A stretch of DNA of 21,729 bases from assembly GCA_964617015.1 (NCBI GenBank), contig CAZTVG010000010.1, positions 1-21,729 of the forward strand, given 5' to 3'. The notes under the pieces are model-generated. The model was not told the DNA's origin. It was given only the letters and a program-made list of their open reading frames with translations, and made no database searches. A program made the position numbers and the translations under genes. This DNA is from ASMP01 sp964617015 (GTDB lineage: Archaea > Nanobdellota > Nanobdellia > Pacearchaeales > GW2011-AR1). Below are positions 1 to 7,361 of the stretch, in pieces (position 1 is the stretch's first letter; every line of letters begins with the position of its first letter).

Positions 1-8
1 TACAGAAA

Positions 9-1667
9 ATGCAATCAAAATTTTTGGGTCTGTTCGCGATAAGCATTCTCGCATTCGCATTTTTGATGAGTTTTGCAAGTGCTGCTCTTACTTTTGTTCC
101 AGATACAATCACTCAGGATGTTCTTCATGATGGAGAAAAAAGTACAACAATTAATTTTCAAGTAGATAATACAGAAACTTCACCTGTTCTGGTAGATTTT
201 TCTTTAACTTCAAGTCCTGCTGTGGGTTCATGGACCCTTCCTTCATCAATTACAATTATTAATGGCACTTCAGAATCATTTTCAGCGACTTTTTCAGGAA
301 TACCTTCTGATTTCATTGACGCAATAACAAGTACTATAAAAGTGGAGAATTCAACTCTAGGACTTTCAGATGAGTTAACTGTAACAATTACTGTAACAGC
401 TCCAACAGAAGTAACAACATGTAATAATGTAAAAAATCCAGGAGAGCTGAGGGTTAAAAGCATTGACTTTAATAATGAGGGAATGGGGGATACAAGGTTT
501 GGAGATGACGATGAATGGTTCCCTCTCGATGAAGTTGAAGTTGAGATTGAAATAGAAAATAATGGGGATTTTGATGTAGATGATATTGAGGTTGAATGGG
601 GAATATATAATACAAGGACAGACGAATTGATAATTGAATTTGAAGATGAAAAAGATTTTAATCTCAAAGATGGAAAAGATGAAATACTTACAATAAACTT
701 TCAGCTTGAAGATGACCTTGATGTTGATTTAGAAGACTTGACAGATGGAAAAGATTACAGGTTTTATGTTACAGCGAGAGGAACCATAGATGACAGCAAA
801 GCAGGATCTCTTGACGGAGAAGATACATGTGTTAGTGATTTTGAAACTGCTGAAGTAATTATAGAGAATGATTTTGTTGTATTAAGTGATATACAATTTC
901 CGGAAACAGTTCAGTGTGGAGCAGATGTTCAGATTACAGCAAAAGTCTGGAACATTGGAGACGATGACCAGGACGAAGTTAAGGTTGAAGTACATAATAA
1001 CGACTTAGGACTTTTCCACAAAACAGTGGAAATTGGAGACATAGATGCTTTCGATGATGATGCATACAGCTTTAATTTTAAAGTGCCCAGTGATGCTGAA
1101 GAAAAAACCCATACCCTTGAATTTAAGGTCTTGGATGAAGATTTCGACGTTTATGAAAATGATTTCGACGACGATGAATCAAAATTCTTCCTTCCATTTA
1201 GGGTGTCTGGAGGTTGTGTGGGGGAAATAGCCGAAGTTACAATTTCCGCAACCCTTGAGTCAGAGGCAAAAGCTGGGGAAGATTTGGTAGTCAGGGCAAT
1301 CATAACCAACAATGGAGATGAATTGAGCACATTCACGGTAAATGCAGCAGGATTTGTACCATGGGCAAATTCAGTATCTATTGACCAGACCACTCTTGTT
1401 CTGAATGCAGGGGAATCAAGAAATATTCTTTTCACTTTTGATGTAAGCAAAGATGCTTCAGGAAGCCAGTCATTCACAATAGAACTGGTCTCAGATGATA
1501 ATCAGGTAACGACACAGCCTGTCTCTGTAACAATAGAGCCAAGGTCAAGGTTCGGAATTACAGGAAATTTGATATCTGGAGAGAATCTGCCTTGGGTGAT
1601 TGGGGCACTAAACATAATCCTTGTCATAATTATTATAATTGTGGCAGTCAGAGTTGCAAGGAAATAA
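9..1667 (+). CDS. Secreted, C-terminally membrane-anchored beta-sandwich surface protein
   Basis: A 552-aa protein predicted to be exported. Residues 1-25 form a Sec-type signal peptide (basic start, hydrophobic core, cleavage after SFASA). The body is a series of beta-sandwich modules of the NEW3/CARDB adhesion type: about 26-130, a very Asp/Glu-rich part about 140-290, another about 295-400, and a last one about 405-510, recognisable by repeated 'V.I...NNGD' style strands. The end is tripartite: a short FGITGN motif (about 515-520), a hydrophobic helix (about 529-546) and a basic tail RVARK. This is the architecture of exosortase/archaeosortase substrates, and an archaeosortase-like gene lies 660 bp downstream. 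It could equally be a plain C-terminal membrane anchor. The gene converges on the PAP2 gene with 2 nt between stop codons. The start is ATG at 9; its promoter lies outside the window. Domain naming is by pattern only. Confidence 0.8.
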   Translation: MQSKFLGLFAISILAFAFLMSFASAALTFVPDTITQDVLHDGEKSTTINFQVDNTETSPVLVDFSLTSSPAVGSWTLPSSITIINGTSESFSATFSGIPSDFIDAITSTIKVENSTLGLSDELTVTITVTAPTEVTTCNNVKNPGELRVKSIDFNNEGMGDTRFGDDDEWFPLDEVEVEIEIENNGDFDVDDIEVEWGIYNTRTDELIIEFEDEKDFNLKDGKDEILTINFQLEDDLDVDLEDLTDGKDYRFYVTARGTIDDSKAGSLDGEDTCVSDFETAEVIIENDFVVLSDIQFPETVQCGADVQITAKVWNIGDDDQDEVKVEVHNNDLGLFHKTVEIGDIDAFDDDAYSFNFKVPSDAEEKTHTLEFKVLDEDFDVYENDFDDDESKFFLPFRVSGGCVGEIAEVTISATLESEAKAGEDLVVRAIITNNGDELSTFTVNAAGFVPWANSVSIDQTTLVLNAGESRNILFTFDVSKDASGSQSFTIELVSDDNQVTTQPVSVTIEPRSRFGITGNLISGENLPWVIGALNIILVIIIIIVAVRVARK

Positions 1668-1669
1668 AT

Positions 1670-2281
1670 TTATTTCTTAAAAATTTTCTTATAAAACCTC
1701 TCAAAATATTTGTTTTCTTTTTCAGTTTTGATTACCGCTGCCCCCAGCAAATAACCTATCAACCCACCCAAGATAACATCACTTAAGAAATGCAATCCAA
1801 GATAAACTCTGGATAAAGCCACAAGAGAAGCAAATATTATCCACACATATCTGAACCTCGGGAATTCCTTGGATAAAAAAGGAACAGCAGAAAAAACAAG
1901 CATGGTCTGGAAAGAAGGGAAGGAAAAATTCCAGACACTGTGTGCCAGGCTTTCAAAACCAGGCAAAATCGAAATTAATTCCATCTGATACGGCCTTATT
2001 CTCTGGACAGAAACTTTCAGAAGAAAACTAATTATCACAGAGACTAACATCGTGAGCCACAGGGGAAGAAGCCATTTTTTCTTATTCTTCTGCATAAACA
2101 ATACTGTTAAAAAAATGAAAATTATTGAGGAACTGAAGAAAGTTATCCCTATAAAAAAATCATTTAATACCAAATTTCTTATCAAGGATATTCCCGCAAC
2201 AATATCAGAATCAAGGCGAAAAACCAAGAACATGAATAGAGAAAAGATAATCCATTTAAAGACAGCCTTTCTTTCTTTCAT
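1670..2281 (-). CDS. PAP2-family membrane phosphatase (lipid/polyprenyl phosphate type)
   Basis: A 203-aa polytopic membrane protein with the PAP2 phosphatase signature. Motif 1 is K89-x6-R96-P97 (KVSVQRIRP), motif 2 is P122-S123-F124-Q125, and motif 3 is S157-R158-x5-H164-x3-D168 (SRVYLGLHFLSD). Members dephosphorylate lipid phosphates such as phosphatidate or polyprenyl pyrophosphate carriers. H164 is the expected nucleophile and D168 supports it. The odd point is motif 2, where the usual PSGH histidine is a glutamine (Q125), so activity may be altered. The gene diverges from the archaeosortase-like gene, with 48 bp between start codons that hold one palindromic TATA element centred 24.5 nt from this ATG, suggesting a leaderless transcript. 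The context suggests a role in recycling a lipid carrier for surface protein or glycan attachment, which is inference. The family call is firm; the substrate is unknown. Confidence 0.88.
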   Translation of the reverse strand: MKERKAVFKWIIFSLFMFLVFRLDSDIVAGISLIRNLVLNDFFIGITFFSSSIIFIFLTVLFMQKNKKKWLLPLWLTMLVSVIISFLLKVSVQRIRPYQMELISILPGFESLAHSVWNFSFPSFQTMLVFSAVPFLSKEFPRFRYVWIIFASLVALSRVYLGLHFLSDVILGGLIGYLLGAAVIKTEKENKYFERFYKKIFKK

Positions 2282-2300
2282 TAAATCATAAAACTTAAAT

Positions 2301-2310
2301 TATTTAAATA
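2301..2310. promoter_or_regulatory. Palindromic TATA element shared by divergent PAP2 and archaeosortase genes
   Basis: TATTTAAATA is a perfect palindrome centred at 2305.5, exactly midway between the two divergent start codons at 2281 and 2330 (24.5 nt each). This is the archaeal TATA-to-start distance for leaderless mRNAs. No other TATA-like element lies in the 48-bp gap, so one box probably serves both directions. Confidence 0.6.
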
Positions 2311-2329
2311 CATTTCTACATGAACTTGC

Positions 2330-2869
2330 ATGAAGAAAAAATCAAAAGAGGTTTTAGATTTAGTTTTAAGATATCTGATACTCATCCTCATAGCCATACC
2401 TAATCTGCTGATTTTTTATAAGATTTTCACGCCCCTGACAGTCTATCCTGTTCATTACTTGTTAGGGCTGTTTTTTGATGTTTCACTCTTGGCCGGAAAC
2501 ATTATTCTCGTAGAACAAAGAATTCCCATAGAATTAATAAAGGCGTGCATTGCCGGCTCTGCTTATTATCTCTTGCTTATCCTTAATCTCTCAACGCCAA
2601 AAATAAGATTAAAGAACAGATTTAAGATGGTTCTTATTGCTTTTGGAGCTTTTTTAATCATAAATATTCTGAGGATTTTCATACTGAGTCTGTTTGCAAT
2701 ATCAGGCTCTTCTCTGTTTGATATAACCCACAGGCTTTTCTGGTACCTTATTAGCACGGTATTTGTAGTGGGAATCTGGTTCGCAGAAGTAAAGTTCTTT
2801 AAGATAAGAGAGATCCCTTTCTATTCTGACCTAAAATCTCTGTATAAAAAGTCACGCATGAAGAAGTAA
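2330..2869 (+). CDS. Archaeosortase/exosortase-family transpeptidase-like membrane protein
   Basis: A 179-aa protein with about five membrane helices and the three landmarks of the exosortase/archaeosortase superfamily: Cys73 in KACIAGS followed by a hydrophobic helix, Arg115 in NILRI, and His134 in THRLFWYL. In this superfamily the Cys/Arg/His set recognises a short motif before a C-terminal helix, cuts there, and in ArtA couples the protein to a membrane lipid. The 'ACSG' motif is loose here (ACIAG), and the protein is short for the family, matching the minimal forms found in DPANN archaea (sometimes called pacearchaeosortase; from memory). The DedA gene follows after 1 nt, so the two are co-transcribed. 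The start ATG lies 24.5 nt from the TATA palindrome. The best candidate substrate in view is the protein at 9-1667. Family assignment rests on motif pattern without alignment. Confidence 0.75.
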   Translation: MKKKSKEVLDLVLRYLILILIAIPNLLIFYKIFTPLTVYPVHYLLGLFFDVSLLAGNIILVEQRIPIELIKACIAGSAYYLLLILNLSTPKIRLKNRFKMVLIAFGAFLIINILRIFILSLFAISGSSLFDITHRLFWYLISTVFVVGIWFAEVKFFKIREIPFYSDLKSLYKKSRMKK

Positions 2870-2870
2870 A

Positions 2871-3488
2871 ATGCTGTTTGAATTATTCTACAGACTCACA
2901 GAAACTCTTCTTTCTATCATAAAAGAAATTGGTTACCTTGGAATTTTCATCGGAATGGTTATTGAAAGTTCTTTTTTTCCCTTTCCAAGCGAAGTTATAC
3001 TGATTCCTGCAGGCGCCCTGGTTGCAAGGGGAGAGATGAGCTTCTTCCTTGTTTTTATTGCAGGCTTGCTCGGAAGTCTTGTGGGAGCCTGGATAAATTT
3101 CTTCCTGGCTTTATTTCTCGGGAGAAAAACCATTGACTTTTTAATATCAAGGTATGGAAAATTCCTTTTCATAAACAGAAAAAACCTCAGAAAAACAGAC
3201 AATTATTTTAAAAAACACGGAGAGGTTACAACTTTTACCGGAAGGCTTATTCCCTTGGTAAGGCAGCTGATATCTCTTCCTGCAGGATTCGCAAAAATGA
3301 ACTTCCTGAAATTCTCTGTTTTCACTGCCCTGGGTGCAGGTATATGGACAGCAATTTTAATTTACATAGGATATTTTTTTGGAAGCAATGTCCAGCTGTT
3401 CATGAAAGAAGTAATAGCTCTTCTCTTGATAATTTCACTCACCATCTTGCTTATCTATTACTTAATCAAAAGAAAAAACTCAGACTAG
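2871..3488 (+). CDS. DedA/VTT-family membrane protein
   Basis: A 205-aa integral membrane protein of the DedA (SNARE-associated, VTT) family. It shows the re-entrant loop signature ESSFFPFPSEVILIPAG with E32 and E41, and the second loop GRLIPLVRQLISLPAG with R125, P128 and R131, residues matching the conserved acidic and arginine positions of the family. A final helix spans about 180-200. Bacterial DedA proteins have been linked to translocation of undecaprenyl phosphate and other lipids, which suggests a polyprenyl/phospholipid flippase here (by family, not shown). It starts 1 nt after the archaeosortase-like stop, with no clear Shine-Dalgarno, so translational coupling is likely. Its 3' end overlaps the convergent gene by 9 nt. 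Confidence 0.88.
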   Translation: MLFELFYRLTETLLSIIKEIGYLGIFIGMVIESSFFPFPSEVILIPAGALVARGEMSFFLVFIAGLLGSLVGAWINFFLALFLGRKTIDFLISRYGKFLFINRKNLRKTDNYFKKHGEVTTFTGRLIPLVRQLISLPAGFAKMNFLKFSVFTALGAGIWTAILIYIGYFFGSNVQLFMKEVIALLLIISLTILLIYYLIKRKNSD

Positions 3489-4130
3489 CTTATTGATTTC
3501 AACAAAACTTTCAATCATAAATCTTTCTGTTCCCTCAAGTATTTCACAATTATTTATGTTTATATTGTAGCAGGCAGGACCAAACTTTTCTATGCTTGTT
3601 TCATTTCCTGGCTGCAGTCTGACAAACATATACCTTCCACTAACATCACAGGTTGCATTTTCATCTTTTAAAACATTTATTCCGGAAATTTTATACAGGT
3701 TAATTAAGTTTGCAATAGCAATAATTCCATCTCCGCCACAGTTAAAATCTTCTGTACTGTTGATGACAAGATTATCCCTGAGATTCAGTTCTCTCTGAAA
3801 AGAAATCTCTTTAAGCTTCCTCGGATCATTTCTCAAATAGAAATTATAATCTGTTTTCTGTCCCTGGTATATTACAGGCAAAGATGTTCTATACAAAGTT
3901 AATTGGCCTTCCCTAACAGTTTCAAAATTTACACCCCTGTATTCAAAATTATTTATGGAGTTAAAAATAAACATAATAAGAAACACAGCAGCTATCAGAA
4001 TTCCAACCCCTATCAGAAAATTTCTCAGGATTCTGTTTTGACTTCTGATTTGCTCTTTTTTTGCAGCCTTTTTTGCTTTCTCTTTCTGCTGTTCTTTTTT
4101 GGTTTTTTTCTGTTTTTTCCCTGCCATCAT
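3480..4130 (-). CDS. Membrane-anchored extracytoplasmic protein, paralogue of upstream gene
   Basis: A 216-aa conserved-hypothetical type protein. The first about 30 residues are a Lys/Gln-rich charged helix (KKQKKTKKEQQKEKAKKAAK), followed by one transmembrane helix at about 37-57 and an external domain of about 160 residues with a few cysteines (FNCGG, ATCD, PACY, NNCE). The start ATG overlaps the stop of the upstream gene (ATGA), so the two are translationally coupled. The external domains of the pair share a pattern: an aromatic 'Y.G..F' strand just after the membrane, a central Cys pair, a '(M/I)..I/V..GN.(S/T)' strand and a final Cys strand leading to 'EG.....(A)..F'. Function unknown; a fused coupling between ribosomes and membrane through the basic tail is possible but speculative. 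Confidence 0.72.
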   Translation of the reverse strand: MMAGKKQKKTKKEQQKEKAKKAAKKEQIRSQNRILRNFLIGVGILIAAVFLIMFIFNSINNFEYRGVNFETVREGQLTLYRTSLPVIYQGQKTDYNFYLRNDPRKLKEISFQRELNLRDNLVINSTEDFNCGGDGIIAIANLINLYKISGINVLKDENATCDVSGRYMFVRLQPGNETSIEKFGPACYNININNCEILEGTERFMIESFVEINKLV

Positions 4131-4717
4131 CTTATTCCAAGAATTTTAAATAAAAACTGATCAGCCAGTCCTGTTAACTCTTCTTTAACACCTTCAATAT
4201 AAACACAGTTATCTTCCTGCGATATCATACTGTTATTACCCTCTTTTATAATTATAAAGTTATCTTCACAAGTTTTTATAGGAAAATCTCCTTGGCATTC
4301 CAGTCCTTCCAGGCATGCTTTTTGCACCCTCTGGGCAACCTGCCCCAAATTCACAGATATTTCTATTTCAGCATCTTCACTCTCAGAATATATGTAAAGA
4401 GGTCTTCCCTGGTAATTATTTATATCCTTTAACCCTGTGCCAATATCCTCAACCTGTTGCGGGACATTTCTGAACACAAAACTTCCAAGAACCCATAACC
4501 CATTCTGGTTGATAAACTCAAGTCCATTATAGACCACCTTATTTGAAGAATCACTTCTTGCATTACCATCTCCTCCAAAATTTCCCAAAAAATTCCCTCC
4601 CTGAAATGCAAACCCAAGGATGCTACCAAGCATGACAAAAACCAGAATAACTCCGACTATTATCTGGTTTCTTTTTCTTGTTCTTCCTCTTTCATATCTT
4701 GAAATTATTTTTCTCAT
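4127..4717 (-). CDS. Membrane-anchored extracytoplasmic protein, first of paralogous pair
   Basis: A 196-aa protein with an Arg/Lys-rich N-terminus (ISRYERGRTRKRN), one membrane helix at about 18-38, a Gly/Asn-rich linker, and an external domain carrying 'VVYNGLEF' and a set of four cysteines (KACLEGLEC, KTCEDN, DNCVYIEG). No enzyme motif is seen. It heads a two-gene operon; the second gene starts inside its stop codon (ATGA overlap) and appears to be a diverged duplicate. A TATA-like TTTTTATATC (4737-4746) lies 24.5 nt upstream of the ATG, consistent with a leaderless mRNA. Secreted Cys pairs suggest disulfide bonds. Function unknown. Confidence 0.72.
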   Translation of the reverse strand: MRKIISRYERGRTRKRNQIIVGVILVFVMLGSILGFAFQGGNFLGNFGGDGNARSDSSNKVVYNGLEFINQNGLWVLGSFVFRNVPQQVEDIGTGLKDINNYQGRPLYIYSESEDAEIEISVNLGQVAQRVQKACLEGLECQGDFPIKTCEDNFIIIKEGNNSMISQEDNCVYIEGVKEELTGLADQFLFKILGIR

Positions 4718-4736
4718 GTTTTAAAATAAAATATTT

Positions 4737-4746
4737 GATATAAAAA
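4737..4746 (-). promoter_or_regulatory. TATA box of the 4717-3480 operon
   Basis: TTTTTATATC on the minus strand is centred 24.5 nt before the ATG at 4717, the spacing seen for the other leaderless genes here. The surrounding sequence is AT-rich, so the exact box is uncertain. Confidence 0.45.
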
Positions 4747-4858
4747 TGTTATCTTTAAGCTTATTTATATTTAATTGACTTATATTAACAAACTTTTCAA
4801 ATCCAGATTATTCAGCTACCTTCTATCTAAACCAAAAACATGGCTCCAGCCGGGTTCT

Positions 4859-4893
4859 AAAAAAATAAAAAAGAAAAAGAAAAAAATAAAAAT
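4859..4893 (-). terminator. Long oligo-T terminator downstream of the S-layer gene
   Basis: On the minus strand, just 6 nt after the S-layer stop codon, there is a run of about 35 nt made almost only of T with single A or C interruptions. Archaeal transcription ends at such U-rich tracts without needing a hairpin. A strong terminator suits a highly expressed S-layer gene. Confidence 0.7.
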
Positions 4894-4898
4894 TCGGC

Positions 4899-7361
4899 TT
4901 ATGAAACCTGAAGCTGTGCGCTTGTTGATGAAGTACCTATATACTTCATTCCTGCAGCAGTATCAACTGCCTGTGTTCTCAGATATGTTGCAGCATTTAC
5001 AGTGTCTGCTGCGTCATAACCGGCAACAAGCAATGCGACCTTACCGCTTGAGTAAGCATCACCAAAGCTCTGGATCAGGAATTGTCCTGAGCCTACACCT
5101 GTTGAACCAGTAAATGAAGAACCACAAAGGGCTCCACCGACCAGGTTAGCAGCAACTGAGTTAATACAGCTTCCGCCAACAACAACTAAGTTCTTTGAAC
5201 TTACAGAGCTTACTTCTGAGTCCTTAACAAGAACATCTCCGAGCGAGCCTCCAACACCAGCAACAACTCCTGGAGTTATTGTAGTGCCTATCTCTGCAAG
5301 GAATACTTCTGCAAAAGATTCAGAATTTCCTGTAGGATAATACACTTCTGCCCAGTCTTCGTCAGGATTGGTGTAATGAAGGATTCTTGGCGCAACATTA
5401 TCTACAATATATGTTTCATATGTACTTGTGTCGCCCAGTTCAAGACCATTTGGTCCTCCAGTTCCTGCACTATTCACTTCACTTACATGCAATGGATTGT
5501 TTGTTGAAGCAGTATTGTCAATAGTCAAGTTAAACTCTTGTCCTGCAGCAATATCATCATCCTCATTCTCACCATCCATGAACAACCACCACTTAGTAAC
5601 GTTATGACCTTCAACACCACTAACACCAAAGTCAATACCTCCGTTTGCAGTAGAGTTATCTCCTTCGAAAGGAAGATATATTCTCAAACCTCCTCTTGTG
5701 TAGATGGTATTAAAGTTAACATTTGTTCCTGCTGTAATCACAACATTTTCGTCTGTACTATTTTTAACAATTGTTCCTATATTTAGAGTAACTAAGCCAA
5801 TATCACAACTGTCTGTATCAATCTTTTCAGTACAAACTTCTACCCAGCCAGTACCGTCATGCTTGTCAATAGTAGTTTCGTTTCTGCCATCTGTTGTATC
5901 CTCAGTAATCCTAGCTCTTAGCAAATAAGATTCTGCTTCTGCGGTGATTGCATAAGATGCTACAAACCATTCGTGGTAATCGAGTGAATTTAATTTCTCA
6001 CGGAAAGTAAGCGAACTAGTATTTGAAGTAGCTAGTCTTTCATCAGTATCTTTTCCGATTCCAACAAAGTCTCCGCTAGAGCTTGTATCTGAAAACAATA
6101 GGTTAAAACTAACTGTTCCGTCTTTGATAGGAACCACTAGCTCAATACTATTATCTCCATCAGTCGTAACAGTTACTTTTTCTTCTGTTGGTCTGACAAA
6201 ATCACTCATGGTGAATTTAACTCCACCAAATCCAGGCATTTCAAGTTCTGTTTCAGGAGAAATGAATTCTTCATCATCTGTTATCCATTGTATGACTATC
6301 TTATCAATTTTTTCTGCTCCACTGGAAGGAGTTCCTTTAAGTACAAATGCCTTTACTCCCTGAAGAGTATCGTCATTGAGCCTTATATCTGCACCAGTTG
6401 TTAATTCTAACTTACCTGAACCAATACTAAACTCCACGGTCTTGATTCCTCCCTGATAATCCTGTGTGAGGATTTCTCTTACACCTATATAAGCATCATC
6501 AGCCAGCCTGAATGTCTCTCCAGCTGCAAGAGCGTTTGTTACTTGTCCATTAACATTGAACTTTACAGTTGTACCGCCAATAAATTCAAGTGAAACAGAA
6601 TACGTTGTAGTGCCTACACTAACACTAATTGTTTCTCCTTCATTAACACTACTGGTAACTGCAGAATCAAGCAAGGTAAGTTTACCAAAATTTGATGTAA
6701 GTGTACCATTTTTTAAATCAGATACATAGAAACTTTTTCCGAACAAAGTCAGGTCACTTCCTTCTATATCTTCTGCATCACCACTACTAGTTATATCTGT
6801 TTCAGCATCCTGGGTAAAGTCAAGGGTATAGTTCAGAACAAAAGTACTTGAAGTAAGCTTAAATCCAACAACAGGTGTTCTTTCAGTCAACCCAACAAGT
6901 GTCTCATAGTCAGAATCTCTGAAATGAGTAAGTACAGGATCACCAAGTACTATCTTTTGCTCGTAATCAAACTCATCATTGTCATCAGCTATGTATGTGC
7001 CGTCTGCAAGAAGAGTTGTTAAGTCATCATCATCAACACTTCCTGTAAAAACGCTCCAGTTATTTCCAAGATTCAGATTATCGCTTGCTTTAGCCAATAT
7101 AACACTGTCTCCTCCTGATGTTGTGGTAGTTGTACCACTACCTCCAGCCATGAAGGACTGAAGATTAGCTTGGATATTTCCTGCCTGAACAAGATCAAGA
7201 GCAGAAACTCCTGCTCCTGTACCATAGACAACAGCTACGTCTGCACTACCTCCAACAACAAAAGGTGCCGGATAGTTTGCAGCAGCAGCGACTCCTGCAG
7301 TAAAACCAACCATTAATGCGCTGGTCGCTATTGCAGAAATTTTTCTAAAATTAAATCTCAT
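4899..7361 (-). CDS. S-layer protein, methanococcal-type domains
   Basis: The likely main surface-layer subunit, 820 aa from the ATG at 7361. Residues 1-27 are a signal peptide (MRFNFRK, hydrophobic stretch, VAAA). The mature N-terminus, NYPAPFVVGG with SADVAVVYG and ALDLVQAGNIQANL, matches the pattern of the S_layer_N domain of Methanococcus-type S-layer proteins. The middle is Thr/Ser/Asp-rich beta structure. The C-terminal about 100 residues resemble the partner domain, with NLVVVGGSCINSVAANLVGG, a second Cys (ALCGSSF), GQFLIQSF and KVALLVAGYDAADT. There is no C-terminal membrane helix, so retention must be by contacts or another anchor. A longer reading from a TTG at 7415 is rejected: the ATG start gives a clean signal peptide, and an AAAGGAGGTT ribosome site lies 5' of it at 7378-7387, although 16-18 nt away, which is long. 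The leader upstream is exceptional (see separate entry). Confidence 0.9.
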   Translation of the reverse strand: MRFNFRKISAIATSALMVGFTAGVAAAANYPAPFVVGGSADVAVVYGTGAGVSALDLVQAGNIQANLQSFMAGGSGTTTTTSGGDSVILAKASDNLNLGNNWSVFTGSVDDDDLTTLLADGTYIADDNDEFDYEQKIVLGDPVLTHFRDSDYETLVGLTERTPVVGFKLTSSTFVLNYTLDFTQDAETDITSSGDAEDIEGSDLTLFGKSFYVSDLKNGTLTSNFGKLTLLDSAVTSSVNEGETISVSVGTTTYSVSLEFIGGTTVKFNVNGQVTNALAAGETFRLADDAYIGVREILTQDYQGGIKTVEFSIGSGKLELTTGADIRLNDDTLQGVKAFVLKGTPSSGAEKIDKIVIQWITDDEEFISPETELEMPGFGGVKFTMSDFVRPTEEKVTVTTDGDNSIELVVPIKDGTVSFNLLFSDTSSSGDFVGIGKDTDERLATSNTSSLTFREKLNSLDYHEWFVASYAITAEAESYLLRARITEDTTDGRNETTIDKHDGTGWVEVCTEKIDTDSCDIGLVTLNIGTIVKNSTDENVVITAGTNVNFNTIYTRGGLRIYLPFEGDNSTANGGIDFGVSGVEGHNVTKWWLFMDGENEDDDIAAGQEFNLTIDNTASTNNPLHVSEVNSAGTGGPNGLELGDTSTYETYIVDNVAPRILHYTNPDEDWAEVYYPTGNSESFAEVFLAEIGTTITPGVVAGVGGSLGDVLVKDSEVSSVSSKNLVVVGGSCINSVAANLVGGALCGSSFTGSTGVGSGQFLIQSFGDAYSSGKVALLVAGYDAADTVNAATYLRTQAVDTAAGMKYIGTSSTSAQLQVS

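Noticed and set aside
158..667. Open frame on the minus strand inside the 9-1667 gene
   Set aside because: It is a Ser/Thr/Val-rich shadow of the acidic coding sequence on the plus strand; no start context or domain.
4775..5113. Plus-strand open frame across the S-layer 3' end
   Set aside because: It crosses the poly-A tract (Lys run) and is the reverse of the S-layer C-terminus; no promoter or domain.
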